This document shows, in pieces, positions 1 to 5,041 of a stretch of DNA of 5,041 nucleotides. This DNA comes from DASPRM01 sp035319065. Lineage in GTDB: Bacteria; Acidobacteriota; Terriglobia; Terriglobales; Acidobacteriaceae. The notes beneath the pieces were generated by a model. It saw nothing but the letters and a program-made list of their open reading frames with translations. It was not told where the DNA came from and searched no databases. The position numbers and the translations under genes were made by a program. Position 1 is the stretch's first letter. The number at the start of each line of letters is the position of its first letter. The stretch lies in contig DATHDM010000275.1 of assembly GCA_035319065.1 (NCBI GenBank), positions 1 through 5,041 on the forward strand, given 5' to 3'.

Positions 1-133
1 CCAAGCCCCCCAATTCGCACCGTGCGGCTGCAAGTGGCGACTTACTTTGCTGCCATAGGGCGCCCCTGGGACCCAATCGTGAGCGGGTGCAATTTCAAAA
101 TCGAGCGGTGTAGATTCTCTGGAATCACAAAAA
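1..133. other. Non-coding region upstream of leuS
   Basis: No convincing gene end is visible here. The leuS reading frame is closed by TGA at 80-82 and has no ATG, GTG or TTG between that stop and 134, so leuS cannot start further upstream within this stretch. A small inverted repeat, CGCAC-C-GTGCG (16-26), is present but has no T-tract. A weak promoter-like pair, GTGCAA (87-92) and TAGATT (111-116) with an 18-base spacer, matches the sigma70 consensus at only 3 and 4 of 6 positions, so the real leuS promoter may lie elsewhere. Confidence 0.55.
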
Positions 134-2692
134 ATGCCTGACAGCAGCTCATCCAAAGTGCAAATCGAAAAACAGGAAGACCGCTACGATCCCCAGCGCA
201 TAGAGGAGAAGTGGGCGGCGCGCTGGCAGGCTCAGCCGGACCTGTACCACGCGGAACCCGGCACCAGCCGCAAGAAATATTACGTGCTGGAGATGCTGCC
301 CTATCCCTCAGGCGCTCTGCACATGGGGCATGTCCGCAACTACGCCATCGGCGATGCCCTCGCCCGCTACATGTGGATGAAGGGCTACAACGTGCTCCAT
401 CCCATGGGTTGGGACTCCTTCGGCCTGCCCGCCGAGAACGCGGCGCTCAAGAACAACACTCCTCCCAGGGAGTGGACGATGGCCAACATCGCGGCCATGA
501 AGGTGCAGATGAACCGCCTGGGCTTCTCCTATGACTGGTCCACGGAGGTCACCACCTGCCTCCCCGAGTACTACCGCTGGAACCAGTGGTTCTTCCTCAA
601 GTTCTACGAGCGCGGCCTCGCCTATCGCAAGAAGAGCAAGGTGAACTGGTGCCCTGAGTGCCAGACGGTGCTGGCCAACGAGCAGGTGGTCAATGGCCGC
701 TGCTGGCGTCACGAGGATACGCTGGTCGAGCAGCGCGAGCTGGAGCAGTGGTTCCTGCGTACTACCGCCTATGCCAGGCAGTTGCTGGACGATCTGCAGC
801 AGCTCGAGGACTGGCCGGAAAAGGTTCGCACCATGCAGCGCAACTGGATCGGGCGCAGCGACGGCGCGCTGGTGGACTTCAAGCTGGATGGCCCGGCCGG
901 CCCCGCGGGCGACATCATATCCGTGTTCACCACCCGCATCGACACCATCTACGGAGCTACCTCCGTGCAGCTGGCGCCTGAGAATCCCCTGGTCGCCGAT
1001 CTGACCGGTCACGATCCCGAGCTGCAGTCCACTGTGGAGTTCCTGCTCAATGAGCAGCGCAAAGCCAGGGATGTCGGGGACGTCGACGAAATCGAAAAAC
1101 ACGGCGTTTTCACTGGCCGCTATGCCATCAATCCCTTCAACCAGGAGCGGGTGCCTGTCTGGGTCGCGAACTACATCCTGATGGATTACGGCACTGGCGC
1201 CATCATGTCGGTCCCGGCCCACGATGATCGCGATTACGACTTCGCCAGGAAATACGGATTGGACATCCGTGTCGTCATCCTTCCCCGCCGCGAAGGAGAG
1301 CCTCCGGAAGCTGGCCACCAGGATCAGCCGGTCTTGCCCTTCACCGCCAAGGACAGCCTGCTCATCAACTCCGGCCCGTTCAACGGCATGGGCAATGAGC
1401 AGGCCATCCGCAAGATGACGGAATATGCCGCCGAAAAGGGCTTCGGCAAGCCGGCCATCACCTATCGCCTCAAGGACTGGGGGATCTCCCGCCAGCGCTA
1501 CTGGGGAACCCCCATTCCCATGGTCTACTGCCCGGTTGACGGAATTGTTCCCGTGCCGGAAAAAGACCTGCCTGTCCTGCTGCCCGACCATGTGGAGATC
1601 ACGCTCACCGGCGGCTCTCCCCTGGCGCGAGTGCCCGAGTTCGTCAATACCACCTGCCCCAGGTGTGGCGGACCCGCGCGCCGCGAAACCGACACCATGG
1701 ACACCTTCGTCGATTCCTCCTGGTACTTCTATCGCTACACCGATCCCCGGGACGACAAGACTCCCTTCGCCAAGCCCATGGCCGATTACTGGTTCTCCAT
1801 CGATCAGTACATCGGAGGCGTCGAGCATGCCATCCTCCACCTGATTTACTCGCGCTTCTGGACCAAGGTTATGCACGACATGGGACTCATCGCCGTCACC
1901 GAGCCCGCGCAACGCCTCTTCACCCAGGGCATGGTGATCAAGGGCGGCGCCAAGATGTCCAAGAGCCTGGGAAACACGGTCGCTCCCGATGAGATGGTGG
2001 AGCGCTATGGCGCCGACAGCACTCGCATGTACACGCTCTTCGCTGCTCCTCCGGATCGCGATTTGGACTGGCAGGATGCCGGTGTCGAAGGCGTGCACCG
2101 CTTTCTGGGGCGCGTCTATCGTTTCGTGATGCGCTACGCCCGGGTCGGCGCCGCCGCCGCGCCCACCGACGGCCAACCCCTGTCTGTCGAGGCGCGCCGC
2201 CTGCAGCGCAAGCTGCACCAGACCATCAAGCGGGTCAGCGACGACTTTCAGGGACGCTGGCACTTCAACACCTGCGTGGCGGCGATCATGGAGCTGGTCA
2301 ACGAGCTGTACGCCTCCGAAGAGGCGATCGCCAGGGGCTCGGTCCCCGGACCCCTGCTGCTCGACGTGCAGCGCAACCTCGTCCTCTTGCTGGCGCCTTT
2401 CGCACCTTACTTGACGCATGAGCTGTGGGAGGTGCTGGGTGAGAAAGACGGCCTGCTGCGGCACAAGTGGCCGGAGTTCGATCCCAGGCTGGCAGCCGAG
2501 GAGGAGATCGAGATCGTGGTGCAGATCAACGGTAAGGTGCGCAGCCGCGTGGTTGTTCCGGCAACCGCTTCCGAAGATGCGGTGAAGCAGGCTGCGCTGG
2601 CCGAGCCCAAGGTCGTGGCTGCCCTGGAGGGCAAGAAGGCGTCTAAAGTAGTTGTAGTGCCAAAGAAGCTGGTGAACATCGTGGTTCACTAG
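134..2692 (+). CDS. leuS: Leucyl-tRNA synthetase (LeuRS), class Ia
   Basis: Cytoplasmic enzyme that attaches leucine to tRNA-Leu using ATP and hydrolyses mischarged tRNA. The 852 residues match the usual bacterial length (about 860 in E. coli). The HIGH motif is HMGH at residues 63-66 and the KMSKS loop is intact at 607-611. A zinc-type knuckle is visible as CPEC (173-176) with C190 and H193, and another Cys pair (C508, C511) lies before the DSSWYF stretch near 528. The CP1 editing domain (roughly 235-430) has the threonine-rich motif TTRIDT (266-271), the GTGAIM segment (353-358) and acidic residues D364 and D367, the likely counterparts of the amino-acid-binding aspartates. The anticodon-binding helical domain spans about 690-780, and the C-terminal domain begins near VQINGKV (796-802). 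The start at 134 is the only plausible one; its Shine-Dalgarno is weak (GGAA, 121-124). The motif set separates it clearly from ValRS and IleRS. Confidence 0.98.
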   Translation: MPDSSSSKVQIEKQEDRYDPQRIEEKWAARWQAQPDLYHAEPGTSRKKYYVLEMLPYPSGALHMGHVRNYAIGDALARYMWMKGYNVLHPMGWDSFGLPAENAALKNNTPPREWTMANIAAMKVQMNRLGFSYDWSTEVTTCLPEYYRWNQWFFLKFYERGLAYRKKSKVNWCPECQTVLANEQVVNGRCWRHEDTLVEQRELEQWFLRTTAYARQLLDDLQQLEDWPEKVRTMQRNWIGRSDGALVDFKLDGPAGPAGDIISVFTTRIDTIYGATSVQLAPENPLVADLTGHDPELQSTVEFLLNEQRKARDVGDVDEIEKHGVFTGRYAINPFNQERVPVWVANYILMDYGTGAIMSVPAHDDRDYDFARKYGLDIRVVILPRREGEPPEAGHQDQPVLPFTAKDSLLINSGPFNGMGNEQAIRKMTEYAAEKGFGKPAITYRLKDWGISRQRYWGTPIPMVYCPVDGIVPVPEKDLPVLLPDHVEITLTGGSPLARVPEFVNTTCPRCGGPARRETDTMDTFVDSSWYFYRYTDPRDDKTPFAKPMADYWFSIDQYIGGVEHAILHLIYSRFWTKVMHDMGLIAVTEPAQRLFTQGMVIKGGAKMSKSLGNTVAPDEMVERYGADSTRMYTLFAAPPDRDLDWQDAGVEGVHRFLGRVYRFVMRYARVGAAAAPTDGQPLSVEARRLQRKLHQTIKRVSDDFQGRWHFNTCVAAIMELVNELYASEEAIARGSVPGPLLLDVQRNLVLLLAPFAPYLTHELWEVLGEKDGLLRHKWPEFDPRLAAEEEIEIVVQINGKVRSRVVVPATASEDAVKQAALAEPKVVAALEGKKASKVVVVPKKLVNIVVH

Positions 2693-2742
2693 CGGGTCCA
2701 GCCTGCTGGCGGGTCGGGGTGAGCCTCCTGCTCTTGTTGCGT

Positions 2743-2771
2743 TTGACTGGCTTCAGCCGCGAGCTTAGGAT
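2743..2771 (+). promoter_or_regulatory. Sigma70-type promoter for the STAS gene
   Basis: TTGACT (2743-2748) matches the -35 consensus at 5 of 6 positions. TAGGAT (2766-2771) matches the -10 consensus at 4 of 6. The spacer is exactly 17 bases, the optimum. Transcription would start near 2778, leaving a leader of about 40 bases before the ATG at 2821. This suggests the STAS gene is transcribed independently of leuS, although read-through is possible because no strong terminator is visible between the two genes. The call rests on consensus matching alone. Confidence 0.55.
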
Positions 2772-2808
2772 CTTGAAACTTCAACGAATCTAGGCTTCGC
2801 AGCACTCC

Positions 2809-2814
2809 GAAGGA
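2809..2814 (+). promoter_or_regulatory. Strong ribosome binding site of the STAS gene
   Basis: GAAGGA lies 6 bases before the ATG at 2821, close to ideal spacing. An in-frame TGA at 2815-2817 sits directly upstream of that ATG, so the start is fixed. An out-of-frame ATG at 2814 overlaps the site and is probably not used. Confidence 0.75.
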
Positions 2815-2820
2815 TGAGAA

Positions 2821-3510
2821 ATGCCCTTACTGCTCAAGAATCGTCGCATCGGCGACGTCACCGTCGTGACCTGCAGCGGACGCATCGTGGCCGGAGTTGA
2901 GGCAAACACCCTGCTCGATCATGTCAAGAGCCTGATTCCCAGCCAGCGGGACCTCATCCTCCATTTGGGGGATGTCAACTTCATCGACAGCAGCGGCTTG
3001 GGAACCATGGTCCGGCTACTCACCAGCGCCCGGGCGGCGCGCGGCGACCTGAAGCTGTGCAACATGACCCCCGGCGTCAGCAAAGCATTCAGACTCACCA
3101 GCCTGCACTCCGTCTTCGACGCGCACGAATCGGAATCGGATGCGGTTTCCGCCTTCTACCGGGGTGTCACCGCGGGCTGCGGGGAAGCGTCGGCGGAGAC
3201 CAGAGTGTTGTGCGTGCATCCCTCGGCAGATGTGCTGGCCTATCTCCGCCAGGTGTTGCAGCGGGCTGGATACTGTCCCCTCACCAGTTGCAGCGTAGGG
3301 GATTCGCTCATCCTGCTCAAGGCTGCTAGGCCGGCCCTGGTAATCGTCGATCCCAGCCTCTCGGCGGTCGTAAGCCCCCGCACATCGGAAGCCTTCCGAA
3401 GTTCGCTGGCTGGCGTCCCCGTGGTCGAGTTGAGGAGCGACTTTTCCAGCAGCGAGGCGGGAGAGGCCGCAAGCCAGCTTTTGGAACAGGTTCGGGCAAA
3501 GGTCGCTTGA
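2821..3510 (+). CDS. STAS-domain protein (anti-sigma factor antagonist type) fused to a degenerate receiver domain
   Basis: Cytoplasmic regulatory protein of 229 residues. Residues 1 to about 113 form a STAS domain of the SpoIIAA/RsbV type. The diagnostic motif FIDSSGLGTMV is at 54-64, with the S57/S58 pair at the position where partner-switching kinases phosphorylate such proteins. Residues 126-229 look like a CheY-type receiver fold: a first strand RVLCV (128-132), a helix ending in RAGY (148-151), a third strand ALVIVDP (172-178) and a fourth strand VPVVEL (199-204). D177 sits at the phospho-acceptor position. The acidic pair expected after strand 1 is replaced by H133-P134, however, and no conserved Lys-Pro is visible near the C-terminus, so ordinary phosphorylation looks unlikely. 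A Ser/Ala/Glu-rich linker joins the halves. In this family the STAS part usually binds an anti-sigma factor/kinase; no such partner is encoded in the window. It has its own promoter and a strong ribosome binding site. STAS is confident, the pseudoreceiver probable, and the biological target unknown. Confidence 0.85.
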   Translation: MPLLLKNRRIGDVTVVTCSGRIVAGVEANTLLDHVKSLIPSQRDLILHLGDVNFIDSSGLGTMVRLLTSARAARGDLKLCNMTPGVSKAFRLTSLHSVFDAHESESDAVSAFYRGVTAGCGEASAETRVLCVHPSADVLAYLRQVLQRAGYCPLTSCSVGDSLILLKAARPALVIVDPSLSAVVSPRTSEAFRSSLAGVPVVELRSDFSSSEAGEAASQLLEQVRAKVA

Positions 3511-3572
3511 CGCATTTCACTCCCGCGGGCGAAGCCCTCGCCTCCAGGGGAAGCTCAGAAAGTCCTTCCCGC

Positions 3573-3590
3573 AAGGCCCGGTGGGCCTTT
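3573..3590 (+). terminator. Terminator-like hairpin after the STAS gene
   Basis: AAGGCCC (3573-3579) and GGGCCTT (3583-3589) form a perfect 7-bp stem around a 3-base GGT loop, 63 bases after the stop codon. Only three T residues follow (3588-3590) before a run of C, so this is a weak intrinsic terminator by the classical rule. Together with the two GC-rich stems just upstream it may still end the STAS transcript or block read-through into the efflux operon. Confidence 0.4.
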
Positions 3591-3622
3591 CCCGGCCCCG
3601 GCTTTACCAAGATCTTACGAAA

Positions 3623-3658
3623 AATCAGTAGCGGAAACGCCAGTTTTCGCGTCTGATT
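3623..3658. repeat. Interrupted 36-base palindrome, possible operator or leader hairpin
   Basis: The outer arms AATCAG (3623-3628) and CTGATT (3653-3658) are perfectly complementary. After a 2x2 mismatch, the inner arms GCGGAAAC (3631-3638) and GTTTTCGC (3643-3650) pair over 8 positions with one G-T wobble, closing on the tetraloop GCCA. As DNA it is a near-symmetric site of the kind bound by dimeric regulators such as TetR- or MarR-family proteins that often control RND pumps. As RNA it would be a 14-pair hairpin. It lacks the T-tract of an intrinsic terminator. No regulator gene is adjacent within the window. Confidence 0.55.
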
Positions 3659-3700
3659 AAACTGGCTTCCCAGGGGCAAATGGAGAGCTATGCCCATCCC

Positions 3701-3715
3701 CTCGCGCTCCGCGAG
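3701..3715. repeat. Small perfect hairpin in the efflux operon leader
   Basis: CTCGCG (3701-3706) and CGCGAG (3710-3715) form a 6-bp perfect stem with a CTC loop. It lies between a possible upstream ATG (3690) and the preferred adaptor start (3768). If transcribed, it would be a local structure in the 5' leader. It could also be chance in GC-rich DNA. Confidence 0.3.
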
Positions 3716-3767
3716 TAATGCGAACTTACAGGAAATCTTAGTGTTTAATTGGATAGTGAGATCGTCC

Positions 3768-4958
3768 ATGAAAGGCGTCCGCCTACGGCTCTGGTTACGC
3801 GGGCTTGTGCTGGGAGGATTTCTGCTCTCCGTCACATTGTTGATCGGCTGCGGCAGAGCCCAGTCCACGTCCCCCAAGTCCAACGCGGGGCCGCCCCCTG
3901 TGCCCGTGGGCGTGGCCAATGCGCAACTTCGTGACATGCCCGTGTACCTCTCCGGGCTGGGCACGGTAACCGCCTTTAATACCGTCAGCGTGAAGAGCCG
4001 CGTCGACGGCGAGCTCATGCAGGTCGATTTCAAAGAAGGCCAGTACGTCAACAAGGGCGACCTGCTGCTGGTGATCGATCCCCGCCCCTATGAAGTTGCT
4101 CTGGCCCAGGCCCAGGCCATGCTGTTTCGCGACCAGGCGCAGTTGAAGGACGCTCAGATCAACCTCGAGCGCTACGAAGGCCTGCTCAAAGACGGCGTTA
4201 TCCCGCAGCAGCAACTGGACACGCAAAAGGCGCTGGTGAATCAGCTGGAAGGCTCGGTGCGCGCCGATCAGGCGCAAATCGATAATCAGAAGCTGCAAAT
4301 CGTCTACTGCCGCATCACCGCCCCCATCAGCGGCCGCATCGGGCTCCGCCTCATCGACCCGGGAAACATCGTGCACGCCGCCGACCAGAATCCCTTGCTG
4401 GTGATTACCCAGGTCCAGCCCATTGCCGTCATCTTCACCCTGCCGGAGGACAACCTGCCCACCGTTGCCAGGCATATGAAGGACGGAACCCTGGAGGTGG
4501 ATGCCTATAGCCGCGACGATCAAACCAAGCTGGCTTCAGGCACTCTGCTCACCATCGACAACCAGATCGATCAGACTACCGGGACGGGGCGCCTGAAGGC
4601 AGTCTTCGATAACAAAGACAACGTGCTCTGGCCCAATCAGTTTGTCAATGCACGCCTGCTGCTGGAGACGAAGAAGAACGCCACCGTCATTCCCGCTGCC
4701 GCCATCCAGCGCGGCCCGCAGGGAACCTTCGTCTACGCGGTCAAGCCGGACAAGACCGTGGAAGTACGGCCCGTAACCGTGGCCTTCACCGAGGCGAACC
4801 TCTCCACCATCGCCCAGGGCATTGCGCCCGGCGACATGGTGGTCACCGACGGGCAGGACAAGCTCCAGGCAGGAAGCCGGGTGGAAGTGCGCTCCGGCGG
4901 CAACGGTGGGGGGAACCGCAATGCCGCGGCGCAGAGTTCAGGAACAGCAGGGCAATGA
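3768..4958 (+). CDS. mdtA: MdtA-like RND efflux periplasmic adaptor (membrane fusion) lipoprotein
   Basis: Periplasmic adaptor of a tripartite RND pump, linking the inner-membrane transporter to an outer-membrane channel. From the ATG at 3768 the product is 396 residues. A basic N-terminus (KGVRLRLWLR) and hydrophobic stretch lead to the lipobox LIGC (25-28), so C28 is the predicted lipidated residue. A split lipoyl domain follows (about 70-108 with VDGELMQVDFKEGQ, resuming at ITAPISGRIGL, 183-193), flanking an Ala/Gln-rich coiled-coil hairpin (about 110-178). A beta-barrel (about 215-300, with VIFTLPEDNL and IDNQIDQTTGTG) and a membrane-proximal domain (about 305-375) complete it. These segments resemble E. 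coli MdtA closely. The tail after 376 is Gly/Asn/Ser-rich. An in-frame ATG at 3690 would add 26 residues, but that extension uses TTA, ATA and AGA codons unlike the gene body and would push the signal peptide inward. GTGAG (3756-3760) is a fair ribosome binding site for 3768. The substrate cannot be read from sequence. Confidence 0.93.
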   Translation: MKGVRLRLWLRGLVLGGFLLSVTLLIGCGRAQSTSPKSNAGPPPVPVGVANAQLRDMPVYLSGLGTVTAFNTVSVKSRVDGELMQVDFKEGQYVNKGDLLLVIDPRPYEVALAQAQAMLFRDQAQLKDAQINLERYEGLLKDGVIPQQQLDTQKALVNQLEGSVRADQAQIDNQKLQIVYCRITAPISGRIGLRLIDPGNIVHAADQNPLLVITQVQPIAVIFTLPEDNLPTVARHMKDGTLEVDAYSRDDQTKLASGTLLTIDNQIDQTTGTGRLKAVFDNKDNVLWPNQFVNARLLLETKKNATVIPAAAIQRGPQGTFVYAVKPDKTVEVRPVTVAFTEANLSTIAQGIAPGDMVVTDGQDKLQAGSRVEVRSGGNGGGNRNAAAQSSGTAGQ

Positions 4959-5041
4959 GTCCGTCTCGCATTTTCATCTTGCGGCCGGTGGCAACCTCGC
5001 TGCTGATGATCGGGTTGCTCCTGGTCGGCATGGTGGCTTAC
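4955..5041 (+). CDS. mdtB: MdtB-like RND transporter, N-terminus only (cut by window end)
   Basis: An ATG at 4955 overlaps the adaptor stop codon as ATGA (4955-4958), the usual sign of translational coupling. The 29 codons to the window edge are open. They begin MSPSRIFILRPVATSLLM and run into a hydrophobic first transmembrane segment (about residues 14-29). The PSRxFIxRPVAT pattern is the cytoplasmic start of inner-membrane RND (AcrB/MdtB/MdtC-type) proton-driven exporters and is very close to E. coli MdtB. With the preceding MdtA-like adaptor this supports an mdtABC-type operon. Whether a second pump gene (mdtC) and an outer-membrane channel follow cannot be seen. The MdtB versus MdtC choice rests on gene order and this short N-terminus. 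Confidence 0.88.
   Translation, partial: MSPSRIFILRPVATSLLMIGLLLVGMVAY

Larger units (their letters stand above)
3511..3767. other. Structured intergenic region before the efflux operon
   Basis: This 257-base gap has no supported gene. It contains a run of GC-rich stem-loops after the STAS gene: GGGC/GCCC at 3527-3537, GGGAAG/CTTCCC at 3548-3570, and the terminator-like hairpin at 3573-3589. A long interrupted palindrome follows at 3623-3658, and a perfect small hairpin lies at 3701-3715. The composition turns AT-richer after about 3600, as expected for a promoter or leader. A -10-like hexamer, TTTAAT (3744-3749, 5 of 6), has no good -35 at proper spacing, so I do not assign a promoter for the efflux operon. 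Confidence 0.6.

Noticed and set aside
87..116. Promoter-like pair upstream of leuS
   Set aside because: Only 3 of 6 and 4 of 6 consensus matches, which is near chance level for a region of this size. It is mentioned only in the upstream region entry.
211..534. Plus-strand open frames in other phases within leuS and the adaptor gene
   Set aside because: These are out-of-phase, Arg/Pro/Ser-rich translations fully contained in confident genes, and no independent ribosome binding site or domain supports them.
308..2689. Very long (793-residue) open frame on the minus strand opposite leuS
   Set aside because: It lies antisense to an unmistakable leuS. Its translation is rich in His, Gly, Val, Leu and Asp with no recognisable domain, as expected from the mirror of a GC-biased codon pattern.
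2698..2741. Possible terminator after leuS (CCAG/CTGG at 2698-2709 and GAGC/GCTC at 2721-2733 followed by a T-rich stretch)
   Set aside because: The stems are only 4 bp (the first could be 5 bp only with a 2-base loop) and the T-rich stretch is broken by G and C, so it is too weak to annotate.
3326..4054. 242-residue minus-strand open frame spanning the STAS gene end, the gap and the adaptor start
   Set aside because: It crosses two well-supported genes and a structured intergenic region, and its translation shows no domain or plausible membrane or signal sequence.
3795..4523. 242-residue minus-strand open frame inside the adaptor gene
   Set aside because: It is entirely antisense to the MdtA-like gene, with His/Gln/Gly/Val-rich composition typical of a shadow frame.

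Overview
The window is GC-rich bacterial chromosome with three complete genes and one cut-off gene, all on the + strand. Protein style suggests a Gram-negative, diderm soil or environmental bacterium. Acidobacteriota is my best guess, from the flavour of the LeuS sequence and from a lipoprotein MdtA-type adaptor next to a STAS/receiver protein. That assignment is inference, because no rRNA or other phylogenetic marker was compared.

Layout: positions 1-133 are a non-coding leader. leuS (134-2692) encodes a full-length leucyl-tRNA synthetase with intact catalytic motifs and an editing domain. A 128-base gap (2693-2820) carries a good sigma70-type promoter and a strong ribosome binding site. They drive a 229-residue protein (2821-3510) that fuses an anti-sigma-factor-antagonist-type STAS domain to a degenerate response-regulator receiver domain. 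A structured non-coding gap follows (3511-3767), with a terminator-like hairpin, a long interrupted palindrome and a small perfect hairpin. It precedes an RND efflux operon: an MdtA-like periplasmic adaptor lipoprotein (3768-4958), overlapping by ATGA the start of an MdtB-like inner-membrane transporter (4955 to beyond the end of the window).

The genes fall into three functional units: a housekeeping translation enzyme, a signalling protein with its own promoter, and a drug/metabolite efflux operon with its own structured leader. Nothing in the sequence ties the three together biochemically. The parts most worth a second look are the STAS-pseudoreceiver fusion and the palindrome upstream of the efflux operon. 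I see no mobile element, CRISPR array, tRNA or rRNA, and no evidence for a wholly new system.
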